Shown here in pieces: positions 17,028 to 26,502 of a stretch of 64,000 nt of DNA (its first letter is position 1; every line of letters begins with the position of its first letter). The DNA lies in assembly GCF_007748035.1 (NCBI RefSeq), contig NZ_CP036278.1, forward strand, positions 372,001-436,000, read 5' to 3'. The stretch is from Aeoliella mucimassa (lineage in GTDB: Bacteria; Planctomycetota; Planctomycetia; Pirellulales; Lacipirellulaceae). The position numbers and the translations under genes were made by a program. The notes beneath the pieces are model-generated. The model was given only the letters and a program-made list of their open reading frames with translations. It searched no databases and was not told the DNA's origin.

Positions 17028-17951
17028 ATGTTTGGTCATCCTGGGCGGCTTCTGGCATCTAGTTGCTTACTGTTTCTTACGACTCTCACCGCAGCCGCAT
17101 CCGCGGCCGAAGGGGACGAACGCTACGTGGTTCAATTCGCCCCGAGTGGACGAGTGGGACAACGCTACAACATGCAGCTCACCGCCCAGCAGCAGCTCAA
17201 GCGAATCATCCGCAGCGGCGAAGTGGTGCTCAACAAGCAGGATTCAACGGTCAAGATCGAGTTTGAAGCGACCGTTGAGATTCTTGCGGTCAACGAGCGC
17301 AAGCAGGAGACCAAGCGACATTACGTGGTACACAAGGCGGTCGCCACCATGGGCGATCAGCAGATGACGATCGTCGAACCCGAAACAGAAATGACCGCCG
17401 AAGCCAACGACGGCGAGCCTCGTTTCGTTCGCAGCGATGGACGTGCGCTTTCGCAAGCCGCGCAGCAGCTGTTGCCGCGGATTCTGCTGTTCGATACCGA
17501 CGAGGTAACGACCAACGACGTGTTTGGCAGCGACACTCCGCGGAAGGTCGGCGACGAATGGCAAGGCGAGCCCAAGGCTCTGTTGGCCATGCTTGGTCAG
17601 GAAGAGGAGAACATTCAAGCCGAGCAGATCAAGTCGAGAGCCAAGTTGGCGTCGGCCACGCCGACCGAGAAGGGGGTGCTGCTCGACATCCTGCTGCACA
17701 CCGAGTTGGCATTGCCACTGAAGGAGTCGCCAATGGAAGGTGCCGATCCGGTATCCGCGTCGGTGGTGATCGATCACCGAGTCCATCTCTACGAAGACTC
17801 CGATCATGGCCCCGAAGCGCAGTCGACTCGCGTCGCAACCTTCCAAGTGCTCAAAGGCAAAGTCGATAGCCCGCTCGAAGGGCAAACGTTCGATGGTACG
17901 AACCTTGAGAGCCAAACCGCCAAGTACGAGCAGTTGCCCGACGCCAACTAG
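17028..17951 (+). CDS. Hypothetical secreted protein (DUF6263-like layout)
   Basis: 307 residues from ATG 17028 (AAGGGG upstream). A Sec signal peptide (LLASSCLLFLTTLTAAASAA) is followed by a mostly beta-strand protein. It contains VGQRYNMQLTAQQQLKRI early on and paired strand motifs such as VKIEFEATVEILAVNERKQ. The general pattern resembles exported planctomycete proteins of the DUF6263 type, but I am not certain of the family. TTG at 17013 is a weaker alternative start. It is separated from the upstream operon by the terminator at 16957. Confidence 0.75.
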   Translation: MFGHPGRLLASSCLLFLTTLTAAASAAEGDERYVVQFAPSGRVGQRYNMQLTAQQQLKRIIRSGEVVLNKQDSTVKIEFEATVEILAVNERKQETKRHYVVHKAVATMGDQQMTIVEPETEMTAEANDGEPRFVRSDGRALSQAAQQLLPRILLFDTDEVTTNDVFGSDTPRKVGDEWQGEPKALLAMLGQEEENIQAEQIKSRAKLASATPTEKGVLLDILLHTELALPLKESPMEGADPVSASVVIDHRVHLYEDSDHGPEAQSTRVATFQVLKGKVDSPLEGQTFDGTNLESQTAKYEQLPDAN

Positions 17952-17987
17952 GCGTCGGACGCTCGAATCAACCTAAGCCATCGTTGC

Positions 17988-18659
17988 TTACACCGCTTCG
18001 ATGTGCAGCCCTCGGCGACGGCGCTCTTTGCGGCGCAGGTCGTCGATCAGGTCGGCCACGGAACGCACCCCTTCGATGCCTGGCAGGGTCATCTTCGGAT
18101 CGGTAATGTCGCTGCTCAACAGTTCGATGGTGCCGACATTGAACATCCGTTCGACCGGACCTTGGCGGAACGTGACGTCGTCGATGTCGATCAGCTCGAT
18201 CCGATCGGTGCGTCGCCAGAGCAGACCTGTCTCGTGGATGAATCGCTGGCTGGTCAGGTGGTAAGTCACCCCGAGTCGACGCACCGCGTAGCGACCTCCG
18301 ATTGCCGCCCAACCAATGGCCAGGCCGAGCACGATCCACCAGAAGGCATTGCTGAAATAAATCAGCGAAGCAATCAGTGCGACCACGGTGATCACTGCGG
18401 CCGAAATCCACCAGCCGACCATCGCCTTGGGGGAGTAGCTACCGCTCCAGATGTCGTCTTCTTCGATGTCGGCTCCCGATTGCCGCGAAGCGACCGCATT
18501 CTGAAACCGTTGCTTTGGTTCGTTGTCGCCAGGTAGCGGGAAGTCGGCGTCGCGTTCCGCGTCGTCAATCAGTGCTTCGTCATCGGCAATGCGAGCACCA
18601 CATTCGGGGCAAAACTTTACCTTTTCGTTCACTTCGGTTTGGCAACTGGGACAATTCAT
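17988..18659 (-). CDS. Zinc-ribbon and bacterial PH (bPH2) domain membrane protein
   Basis: 223 residues. The N-terminus is a zinc ribbon (MNCPSCQTEVNEKVKFCPECGARI; two CxxC pairs). An acidic linker follows, then two transmembrane helices (VGWWISAAVITVVALIASLIYF and FWWIVLGLAIGWAAIGG). The cytoplasmic end is a bacterial PH-like domain (GVTYHLTSQRFIHETGLLWRRTDRIELIDIDDVTFRQG), the pattern of PF03703. These proteins are membrane-associated with unknown ligands. ATG 18659 puts the ribbon at the N-terminus; the longer frame to 18800 is unlikely. Confidence 0.87.
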   Translation of the reverse strand: MNCPSCQTEVNEKVKFCPECGARIADDEALIDDAERDADFPLPGDNEPKQRFQNAVASRQSGADIEEDDIWSGSYSPKAMVGWWISAAVITVVALIASLIYFSNAFWWIVLGLAIGWAAIGGRYAVRRLGVTYHLTSQRFIHETGLLWRRTDRIELIDIDDVTFRQGPVERMFNVGTIELLSSDITDPKMTLPGIEGVRSVADLIDDLRRKERRRRGLHIEAV

Positions 18660-18950
18660 CGAATCCGCTTTCTCGTTGATGAGTCGATAGGTTTTGGTAC
18701 GGGGCAACCGAGCGATTGGCATCCAGTAGAGTGTAAATCGCACTGCGTGTCCATTTCGCCCAGCAAGCGTCGGCTGGCTTGCTAGTGGTGTCCGAACCAC
18801 CGGTTGCTAGCGTCTGGCAGGCACTAGTTTCACTCAAACCCCTATTCGTCAGCAAGCGCCCGATCTTGGGGTGACCGTAGCGCGAAAGGAAAAAATGCCC
18901 CCTTCGCAGCAGTTGTGAGCCGCTAGGCGGGTGCGGTATACTCGGGGGTT
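18660..18950. other. Divergent intergenic region upstream of nrdR
   Basis: 291 bases between two divergent genes. No NrdR box pair, RNA gene or repeat could be identified with confidence. Confidence 0.35.
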
Positions 18951-19424
18951 ATGAAATGCCCCTTTTGTCGCGCCGACAACGATCGCGTGATTGACTCGCG
19001 AGCCTGCCAGGACGGTTCGGCCATACGCCGACGCCGCGAGTGTTTGTCGTGCAATCGTCGTTATACCACTTACGAGCGACCCGAAGAGTCGACTATTAAG
19101 GTGGTAAAGAAGGACGGTTCGCGGGCACCTTTCTCGCGCGACAAGATTCGCCGAGGTCTCGAGCGGGCATGTTGGAAGCGGCCAATCACTAGCCGTCAGA
19201 TCGACAATACCGTGGCCGCCATCGAAAACGATGTGTACGCGAAGTACGATACAGAAGTCGAATCGCGGCAACTCGGCATTCTGGTGATGGAACACCTGCG
19301 GTACTTAGATGAAGTCGCGTTCGTGCGATTTGCCAGCGTGTACCGCCAGTTCAACGATGTGCAGGACTTCCTGGAAGAACTGCGAACCATCCTCGAAAAA
19401 CGCCCGCCGGCTACGCCGCACTAG
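18951..19424 (+). CDS. nrdR: Transcriptional repressor NrdR
   Basis: 157 residues, the family's usual length. NrdR is the ATP/dATP-sensing repressor of ribonucleotide reductase genes. The N-terminal zinc ribbon has CPFC...CLSC spacing (MKCPFCRADNDRVIDSR and RRECLSCNRRYTTYE). The ATP-cone follows, with VVKKDGSRAPFSRDKIRRGL and later VESRQLGILVMEHLRYLDEVAFVRFASVY, all strongly conserved. No nrd gene is in the window. Confidence 0.97.
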   Translation: MKCPFCRADNDRVIDSRACQDGSAIRRRRECLSCNRRYTTYERPEESTIKVVKKDGSRAPFSRDKIRRGLERACWKRPITSRQIDNTVAAIENDVYAKYDTEVESRQLGILVMEHLRYLDEVAFVRFASVYRQFNDVQDFLEELRTILEKRPPATPH

Positions 19425-19487
19425 GCTATCCCCTCCGTTTCCATCCCGCCAACGTAACGCCCCTCGTTGCCGAGAGAGCTTCCTGCT

Positions 19488-20381
19488 GTGAACAACGACA
19501 GCCGACTGATTGATTGGATTCTGCGGATCGCGGTTGCCATGCAGGCGCTGGGGTACGCTTGGTTGCTCGGCATCTTGAACGAGTCGCCCTTCCTTGGCTG
19601 GTTGTGGGAGCCGACCGACGTCGGCGGGCTTGCGCTTGGCGAAGGGACCGCGCTGGTGATCTCGCGCACCGTGGCAGCGGTGCTGTTCGTCACCGCGGTG
19701 TCGACCTTGGTGCGACCTTCCCGCGTGCTGCTCTACGCCATGGCGGCATTCCAGTTCTGCTACGCGGTGGCCTCCTGGCAGATCGGCGAGGGCTACCCGT
19801 TGTCGACCAGTTGGCTCGGCTCCGGCGTGCTTCGCCAGGTTGCCGGTCAGGTGGTACCGCTGCTACCATTTGCCACGGGAGCCGCCCGCATCGCTGCGCC
19901 GTTGGTGCTGATCCTGGTGCATTGGTCGAACAAGCGAAAGCTGCTCGGCGTATCGTTCGGCTGGTTCAGCGAATGGCTCGTGCGGGTGAGCGTGGCCCTG
20001 ACGTTCGCGGGGCATGGGCTCGAAGCGCTCTCGATGCACCCCAAGTTCATCGACATGATCATGCTCTCCGGACAGCGAGTGCTCGGCCTTGGCATTTCGC
20101 AGTCGCTCGCCCAAACCTCGCTGGTAGTGATCGGCGTGGTCGACCTGACCTTGGCAATGTTGATCTTGCTGTTCCGCTCGCGACTAGTGGCCGGCTACAT
20201 GGCCTTCTGGGGATTGATTACCGCGGCGGCTCGCTTGATTGTGCTACCAGTGGTGTCGACCGAGTTCCCCGCTGTTGGGGCCTCGGAGTTCAGCCAGCGA
20301 GCGTCGCATTGGGCGTTGCCGCTGTTGCTGGTACTCGCCTGGCGGGTTGTGAAACGCGAGCGTCCCCCGAAGGACGACTAG
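19488..20381 (+). CDS. Multi-pass membrane protein of unknown function
   Basis: ~297 residues with seven to eight predicted transmembrane helices, including RIAVAMQALGYAWLLGIL, VAAVLFVTAVSTLV, APLVLILVHW and LALLLVLAW-type segments. A conserved-looking FAGHGLEALSMHPKFIDMI motif sits between helices and resembles the heme- or quinone-interacting loops of DoxX-like proteins, but I do not assign the family. GTG at 19488 is preferred over TTG at 19467 because it follows GAGAG and begins just before the first helix. The stop overlaps the convergent gene by four bases. Confidence 0.8.
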   Translation: MNNDSRLIDWILRIAVAMQALGYAWLLGILNESPFLGWLWEPTDVGGLALGEGTALVISRTVAAVLFVTAVSTLVRPSRVLLYAMAAFQFCYAVASWQIGEGYPLSTSWLGSGVLRQVAGQVVPLLPFATGAARIAAPLVLILVHWSNKRKLLGVSFGWFSEWLVRVSVALTFAGHGLEALSMHPKFIDMIMLSGQRVLGLGISQSLAQTSLVVIGVVDLTLAMLILLFRSRLVAGYMAFWGLITAAARLIVLPVVSTEFPAVGASEFSQRASHWALPLLLVLAWRVVKRERPPKDD

Positions 20382-23300
20382 CGGAACAACAGCAGCCCGA
20401 ACGCATCGGGCGAATGGTCGGCCGTGCCGGTCCAGCTGGCGGCGTGCCCGTGCGAGGTCTCGCGGGTCGCCCGCAAGCACCAGGCGTCGAGCAGCGCGGG
20501 GCCTTCTTCCGACATTTCGCTCCATGGCACCGCGATTTCCACCGACCACTCCTGCGGAGTCAGTCGCTGGGCGACATACCACTTGGGGTTCCACGAGCGA
20601 TCGCCCCAGCAGGCATCGCTGGTCCAACCACGGCAGTCGACCGTTAGCTCGTAGGCCGACGAGTAATCGCGATCGATATCGAACGACAGTTTCACTCGAT
20701 CGAACGCCGACAGGTCGGCATCGCGGGCGCGGGGGCCGTTTTCTTCAGGGTAGGTTTCACCTGCCATTCGTGGTGCTCGGATCGCGATGTACAGGAAGTT
20801 CTCGTCGCGGGCGAGTTGCACACTCGCTGCGGTCAGGTCGTCGCGTCCTGCTTGCGTTTCAACGCGAAACGCGCGGGCTTGTTGCCAGAAGGGTTCGTCG
20901 AACTGCCCATCGAGGTGCGGCGGCTCAGCAATCGCCTTGCAGGTAGCCACCGGTTTGTTTGGCGGCAGTTCGTCGGGCTTCGCGAGCCAGGTTTCGGCCT
21001 GCGCGGCAGTGCTCCAACCAGCGGCTACGTCCTGCTTGGCGAGCACCATGAAGTAGCGGTCGGCCGTGTTGTCGAAGCCCAGCTTGCGCGATGCGACCGC
21101 GAGCGGGAATCGCAACGCAGGCTCCGCGTACATCGCAGGGCGATTACTAGAGAGATAGTCGCCGAGCGCGGTTGCTCGTTCGAGCCGACCATCCGCGTCG
21201 AGGTCGTTGGTGCCGCCCCCTTGGTCCTGTGGAAGCTCCGCCGGCGGAGGAGTGCCCGGCTGCGAGCGGTCGACATTCGCCAGCGGCCGCTCGCGAATTT
21301 CCTTAGCTTGTCGGCGGACAGTCAGGTGAGCGATCTCGCCGCTCGCGTAGTACTGCACGAGCCAGCCGAGGGCTTGCTCGGTGAGCGGGTGGTCGGGGTA
21401 TCGGCGGGCCAGCAGGTATAGTGTGTCGGCAGCCATCGCTTGCCGCCCGGTCGAGCGATATCCCTCGGCCAGTTGGTACAGGAGCTCGCCGCCCGATTCG
21501 GTGTCGAGTCCCGCGGTGAGCTGCACCACCTGGCCGCTCCAGATGGGGCTTCCTTCGGTGTATTCAAGCAGGCGAACGAGCTGCCCTCGCTTTTGCGTTA
21601 GCTTGCGCAAGCGGTCGAGGTCGGAGGGGTTCGACATGATCACCGGGCGTCGGGCGTCGCCGCCGCTCGGCAGGTTCAGCCCTGCGAACGGGTCGCGGGT
21701 GCTCGTGGCCAGGCCAGCCAGTTGCTTGATGATCTCCATCTCCACCAGCGGAGCGGGAATCGTATGCTCGCTAAACAGCAACCCGCGAGCCGTCGAGGCT
21801 TGATGACTGGGCGAACCACCCAGCGCGGGCACGAAGTCGTCGGTCGCCATGCGAATGGTGCCGCGCTCGCCGGCGGGAAGCAACCCAACGGTTCGCTTTA
21901 CTTGCCAGGCACCAACGCCGAGCCCTGCGAGATTAACCTCCTGCGTGGGATCGGCCGCTCGCACGATGGCTTGCTCCAGCAGTGCTTCGACCAACCGATC
22001 GGCCGCGCTGCCGGCTGCATTGCGATTGTGCGACACCAATATCACCTCGGGCCGCCAGCCGCGGATCGCGAGTACCATCTTGGCGACCAGTCGTTCGGTT
22101 GCCTGACCATCGCTCATGCGATTCAGCTCGGCCAGCAATTGTTCCGGCGAGGCGTGATAAGCCAGCGCTGGCAGGTCGTCGCTCCAGAGCGGCGGTTGGG
22201 CTTCGCCGCCGCACGCGACCAGGGCCTCGGCGGTGCGATGCTTGTCGATCGTGGTGTCGGCGGTCGGGGTCGAGCCGAACAGCGGCACGATTGCGGTGCG
22301 GTAACCGTCGCCTGCAGCGTAGCGGGCGGTGGCCTCAAGCGGCATTTGCTGCGAAGCGCCGACCACTGTAAGCATGGCAGCGCGTCCGCCGCCGCGTTGG
22401 CGTCGCCAGGTGCGACCGCCATCGTCGGTGGCCACAATCGTGCCGGCAGCGCCAACGGCCCAGCCGCGCTGAGTGTCGACGAACGCTAGTTGTTCAATCG
22501 GTAGGCTCAACCCGGTCGCTTGGGGAGTCCAGCTGGCTCCAGCATCGGCCGAGTAGGCAATCACGCTGCCTGGCATGCCTGCGATCCACACGTGCGAACC
22601 GACCGCCGCGACCGCGTTCCATTGCCAGCCACGTTCCATCGCTACCGAAAGCGACAGCGGAGGACTCGTGGGAGGTTGCCAAGTGGTGCCGGAGTCGGTG
22701 CTGTGCAGCACTTGGCCATCGCTGCCGACGAGCCAGGCTTCGGTGGTCGACACCGCGCAGAGCGCGCGAGGTTCGCGAAGGTCGGTCGACCCGAGCGGAG
22801 GAGCATGGATCTCGCGATCGAACACGACGCCGCGAGCGCCGTGCGCACCGGCCAGGTAGCCGGTGTCGGCATCCACGAAGTCAGCAGCCAGCCAAGTGCT
22901 CTGCGATCGGCTCGCCAGGGCCTGCCAGCTTTTGCCACCGTCGCGGGTGGCGAACATGCCAGCGGGGTAGAAGCTACTGCCGTAGCCGGTCGCAACGCCA
23001 TGAGCGGCGTCGAAGAACTTGACGAATGTCAGACGGGGTAGGGTAGGGGTGTCGACCGTTTGCCAGTGAGCACCACCATCCATGGTGCGAAGCACCACGC
23101 CGGTGGTGCGATGCGTGAGCGGAGCGGCCGAGCCACCGACGATCCAGCCTCGCTGGTCGTCGGCAAAGCTGACCGACAGCAAAGGGCAAGTAACGCCGGA
23201 CCGTTGGGCGGTCCAGTGCGCGCCGCCATCGTCGGTGGACAAGATCACCCCGCGATCTCCCACGGCCCAACCATGCTGCGCATCGACAAACGTCACGTCG

Positions 23301-23464
23301 TGCAACGTTGCGTCGTCGGCCAGTACTTGGTCGAGGGTTTGCGCGTTGTTAGCTCTTCGCGATCGGCCTGATTGCAGTTGGGCGGCCAGCGATTGTGCGT
23401 AGATCGGGCTGGCGAGCGTGAAGATCGCCAGCAACGAAACGAATATGCGGGTGGTCCAAGTCAT
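20378..23464 (-). CDS. Large secreted protein: Ycf48-like repeats, TPR-like middle, CBM9-like C-terminus
   Basis: 1028 residues with a Sec signal (FVSLLAIFTLASPIYAQ). Residues ~50-370 hold repeats of the Ycf48/BNR photosystem-assembly type, each with F-x-D-x-x-x-GWxVG and (S/A)TxDGGxxW cores (for example GWAVGDRGVILSTDDGGAHW). The middle is helical, with a TPR-like stretch around 660-720 (AADTLYLLARRYPDHPLTEQALGWL). The last ~180 residues look like a CBM9/DOMON-type domain (PHLDGQFDEPFWQQARAF; later WSVEIAVPWSEM). Such proteins are exported scaffolds or carbohydrate binders; no enzymatic site was seen. ATG 23464 is the start. Confidence 0.85.
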   Translation of the reverse strand: MTWTTRIFVSLLAIFTLASPIYAQSLAAQLQSGRSRRANNAQTLDQVLADDATLHDVTFVDAQHGWAVGDRGVILSTDDGGAHWTAQRSGVTCPLLSVSFADDQRGWIVGGSAAPLTHRTTGVVLRTMDGGAHWQTVDTPTLPRLTFVKFFDAAHGVATGYGSSFYPAGMFATRDGGKSWQALASRSQSTWLAADFVDADTGYLAGAHGARGVVFDREIHAPPLGSTDLREPRALCAVSTTEAWLVGSDGQVLHSTDSGTTWQPPTSPPLSLSVAMERGWQWNAVAAVGSHVWIAGMPGSVIAYSADAGASWTPQATGLSLPIEQLAFVDTQRGWAVGAAGTIVATDDGGRTWRRQRGGGRAAMLTVVGASQQMPLEATARYAAGDGYRTAIVPLFGSTPTADTTIDKHRTAEALVACGGEAQPPLWSDDLPALAYHASPEQLLAELNRMSDGQATERLVAKMVLAIRGWRPEVILVSHNRNAAGSAADRLVEALLEQAIVRAADPTQEVNLAGLGVGAWQVKRTVGLLPAGERGTIRMATDDFVPALGGSPSHQASTARGLLFSEHTIPAPLVEMEIIKQLAGLATSTRDPFAGLNLPSGGDARRPVIMSNPSDLDRLRKLTQKRGQLVRLLEYTEGSPIWSGQVVQLTAGLDTESGGELLYQLAEGYRSTGRQAMAADTLYLLARRYPDHPLTEQALGWLVQYYASGEIAHLTVRRQAKEIRERPLANVDRSQPGTPPPAELPQDQGGGTNDLDADGRLERATALGDYLSSNRPAMYAEPALRFPLAVASRKLGFDNTADRYFMVLAKQDVAAGWSTAAQAETWLAKPDELPPNKPVATCKAIAEPPHLDGQFDEPFWQQARAFRVETQAGRDDLTAASVQLARDENFLYIAIRAPRMAGETYPEENGPRARDADLSAFDRVKLSFDIDRDYSSAYELTVDCRGWTSDACWGDRSWNPKWYVAQRLTPQEWSVEIAVPWSEMSEEGPALLDAWCLRATRETSHGHAASWTGTADHSPDAFGLLLFR

Positions 23465-23748
23465 CGATCAAGCATCCTTGCTGTCGCTTGGGAAGAGCGA
23501 ATTTCGCGATAGTTGCTGGCTATTGTAACCGGTTTGCCGCCATTTCCCCTAGACGAAGTTCGCCTCGAAAGGCCTGTTTATGCCGATTGTGCTAGCAACT
23601 TCACTGGAATGTCGGCAAGCCGAATCCCAGGAGTAAGGTAGAGTTCCAAGGCAGGGTCTGCCCGTGCGACACGGCATGGCTCGCCAGACCCAAAAACACT
23701 ACAAATTAGCCACTCGAAGTCCTTGTCCTCGGACACCACCGATTCGCC
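23465..23748. other. Divergent intergenic region
   Basis: 284 bases between the Ycf48-like gene and the HDOD gene. No clear promoter, RNA or repeat was recognised. Confidence 0.35.
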
Positions 23749-25347
23749 ATGCCCGATCCATCCTCTCCCTTGGAATCCCTGATTGCAAAGGCTGGTACGC
23801 TCTACACGCTGCCAGCGGTTGCCATGGAAGTGCTGCAGCTGACCAATAGCGATCGCGTAGATACGCGGGCGCTGAAGGAGTGCATCGAGCGCGATCCGGC
23901 CTTGGCGGCCAAGCTGCTCAAAGTGGTGAACGGCGCGATGTTCGGGCTGAGTGGTAAAGTGGAGAACCTTACTCAGGCGATCGCCCTGTTGGGGATCAAG
24001 CCGCTCAAGTTGCTGGTGCTTGGTTTCAGTTTGCCGAAAGGCTTGCTGGCCGACCTCGACGCGGTGCAGCTGGCCCAGTACTGGCGCACCGCCCTCACGC
24101 GGGCGGTCGCCGCGCGGCAGTTAGCCGAGACCCAGTGGAAGTCGCCAGGCGACGATGCTTTTCTCGTCGCACTGCTGCACGACATCGGCAAGCTGGTGCT
24201 GCTGCAACAAGTCGGCTCGCCTTACGCGAACTTTCTCGCCCAAGTGCAAAGCGAGGGGGGCCGGCTCATTGAGTTCGAACAACGCTCGCTAGGCTTCGAC
24301 CATCGGCAGCTTACGGTCGCGCTGCTGCGGCATTGGTCATTGCCAGAGATCTACGCGGCCAGCATCGAGACTGCACCGCTCAAGCAAAACACGGTCGGCG
24401 ACTACTCCAACGAACAATCGATTCCGCAGATCCTCGCGCTCGCGAATCTGATGGTCGAGCTGGTGAACGATCACCGCTTGAAGGTATTGCCCGACTTGCT
24501 CGAGCAAGGGGAGTGTTACTGTGGGCTCACCAGCGACGACCTCAGCCGACTGCTGGCTGAAGTCGAACCTCGCGTCGAGCAGTTGGCCAGCGTGCTACAG
24601 GTGGAAGTGTCGGAAACGGCCAAGTACACCGAGGTGTTGCTCGAAGCGCACGAACTCATGTCGCAAGTCGCCACCGACGCAGCAGGCATGCTGATGCTTA
24701 CCGAGGATCAACTGTGTGCGCAGGTGCTGAGCGATTCGAGCGAGTTGCAACAAGCGATGCGCGACTTCACACGGGTGCCGCCGCCAGGCGACTCGGCCTT
24801 GCAGGGGCAAGGTCGCGCCGACGCACCCCAGGCTTCCGCCATGCGGGGACCTCGCAGCCGCACTACTTCGGTCGAGGCGGCCCTAGCGACCGCTCGGGCG
24901 CGGCTGGCGAAGGTGGTCGCGCAGCAGGCGATCGATTGTCGCGAGCAGCGCATCAGTTTGAGCCTGGTATGCATCGAAGCATCGATGGCCGACGACGGAA
25001 GCATGTCGACCGACGCCGCGGCCGCACTCAATTCGGCGCTGCAGCCGCTGATGGAAGAGTACCAGCTGAGCAACGACCAGTACTTGCGGCTATCAGAAGC
25101 ATCGATTGCCATCGTCTTGCCGAACATCGAGCGTCGCGAGGCCGTAGAGCTAACACAGCGCTTAGTGCGACTGGTCGACTCGAATAGTGGCCACGCGGTG
25201 CCGCCGAACATCAAGGCCGGAGCCGCTTCGATTTCCGGGATTCCCAAGGGTTGGGAGTCGGTTCGGTTGGTCGAGGCCGCAGAAAATTGCCTGTCGGCGG
25301 CACGCCATGCGGGCGGCAGTTCCGTGAAAAGCATCGAAGTTTACTAA
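23749..25347 (+). CDS. HDOD signalling protein with degenerate GGDEF-like domain
   Basis: 532 residues, cytoplasmic. Residues ~8-230 are an HDOD domain: TLPAVAMEVLQL, then DPALAAKLLKVVNGAMFG, QAIALLGIKPLKLLVLGFSL and VALLHDIGKLVL. HDOD proteins link cyclic-di-GMP, chemotaxis and stress signalling through protein contacts. The C-terminal ~160 residues follow the GGDEF fold: SLSLVCIEA for the first strand, DQYLRLSEASIAIVLP where RxGGDEF should be, then a GAASISG segment and an AENCLSAARHAGG helix. The signature is replaced by SEASI, so cyclase activity is very unlikely. It may sense nucleotide or act by dimerisation. ATG 23749. Confidence 0.87.
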   Translation: MPDPSSPLESLIAKAGTLYTLPAVAMEVLQLTNSDRVDTRALKECIERDPALAAKLLKVVNGAMFGLSGKVENLTQAIALLGIKPLKLLVLGFSLPKGLLADLDAVQLAQYWRTALTRAVAARQLAETQWKSPGDDAFLVALLHDIGKLVLLQQVGSPYANFLAQVQSEGGRLIEFEQRSLGFDHRQLTVALLRHWSLPEIYAASIETAPLKQNTVGDYSNEQSIPQILALANLMVELVNDHRLKVLPDLLEQGECYCGLTSDDLSRLLAEVEPRVEQLASVLQVEVSETAKYTEVLLEAHELMSQVATDAAGMLMLTEDQLCAQVLSDSSELQQAMRDFTRVPPPGDSALQGQGRADAPQASAMRGPRSRTTSVEAALATARARLAKVVAQQAIDCREQRISLSLVCIEASMADDGSMSTDAAAALNSALQPLMEEYQLSNDQYLRLSEASIAIVLPNIERREAVELTQRLVRLVDSNSGHAVPPNIKAGAASISGIPKGWESVRLVEAAENCLSAARHAGGSSVKSIEVY

Positions 25348-25402
25348 GCCGTGTCCGCCCCTTGGGTCGCAGGCCCGCAGACTGTTTGATAAGATCGGCA
25401 CC

Positions 25403-26494
25403 ATGCCCGACGACGCCCAGCCCCACGAAACACCGACCACCCCGCCTGCCGCTGCGGCCAGTGCTGCGCCGGAGGGGGCCGCGAGCCCTGCCCGGGGGGT
25501 AGAAGTCGAACTCACCGCGCCCGATCACCGGCCAGTCCAGGTCGAGGTCCAAGCCGAGTATCGTGAGCTTCGCAGTTCCGATCTCAACTCCGCGGACGAT
25601 GAGGACAAACCGATTCGGCGCAACATCCGCTTGCCGATCTTGCTGTTCATTGCGACTTGCATGTCGACTTTCTGGGTTGGAGCGACCCATTACAAGCCGA
25701 CCGATCGCATGGGCAGCACCACTGAGATGTGGCAAGTGATCCAGCACAACTGGCAGGATGGGCTCATCTATATGGGCGCGGTCTTGGCCATTTTGCTGAC
25801 CCACGAGATGGGGCACTTCCTGCAAACGCTTCGCCATCGCATACCGGCCAGCTATCCGCTCTGCATCCCGGTGCCGTTCAACCCGATTGGGACCATGGGA
25901 GCTGTGATCAGCATGGATGGAATGAAGGCCGATCGCAAACAGATCTTCGATATTGGTCTCGCCGGACCACTGGCCGGCCTGGCCGTGGCCATCCCGATTC
26001 TGTGCATCGGCGTCGGACAACTCGACCTTTCGACCTCGCCGGGTGCGCCACGCGAGATTCAACTCAACAGCCCGTTGATCGTCACGTTGATGATCGACAC
26101 CATCCACCCCGAGTGGTCGGACCGCGCCGATTGGATCAGCATCTCGCAGGTGAATCCCTGGTTCATGGCCGGTTGGGTCGGCATGCTGATCACTGGGTTG
26201 AATATGATGCCGATCAGCCAACTCGATGGGGGCCACACCCTGTACGGTTTGTTCGGTCCCCAAGCCCGCACATACGCGCAAGGGTTTGTGATCGCTGCGA
26301 TCGTGTACGTGGTGCTGTTCCTCGAACAGGCCGCGCTGTGGACACCCATGCTGATTCTGGTGATCCTGATGGGGGTCCATCATCCCCCGACGGCCGACGA
26401 CGACGTGGAACTCGACGACGTTCGCTGGATCGTCGGCGTTGCGTCGCTATCGATTCCGGTTCTTTGCTTCCCGCTCTTGGGGCTCAAGCAGTAA
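25403..26494 (+). CDS. Site-2 protease family (M50) membrane metalloprotease
   Basis: 363 residues. The first ~70 are a Pro/Ala-rich cytoplasmic tail. Transmembrane helices follow, with the zinc-binding HEMGH motif at residues 134-138 (ILLTHEMGHFL) and the second conserved motif NMMPISQLDGGH. GLAGPLAGLAVAIPI between them fits the family's G-x-G loop. M50 proteases cut membrane-embedded substrates such as anti-sigma factors or signal peptides. There is no PDZ domain, as in the FtsH-like short subgroup of planctomycetes and cyanobacteria. Its convergent neighbour is a small membrane protein. The substrate is unknown. Confidence 0.92.
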   Translation: MPDDAQPHETPTTPPAAAASAAPEGAASPARGVEVELTAPDHRPVQVEVQAEYRELRSSDLNSADDEDKPIRRNIRLPILLFIATCMSTFWVGATHYKPTDRMGSTTEMWQVIQHNWQDGLIYMGAVLAILLTHEMGHFLQTLRHRIPASYPLCIPVPFNPIGTMGAVISMDGMKADRKQIFDIGLAGPLAGLAVAIPILCIGVGQLDLSTSPGAPREIQLNSPLIVTLMIDTIHPEWSDRADWISISQVNPWFMAGWVGMLITGLNMMPISQLDGGHTLYGLFGPQARTYAQGFVIAAIVYVVLFLEQAALWTPMLILVILMGVHHPPTADDDVELDDVRWIVGVASLSIPVLCFPLLGLKQ

Positions 26495-26502
26495 CTCGAA
26501 AG

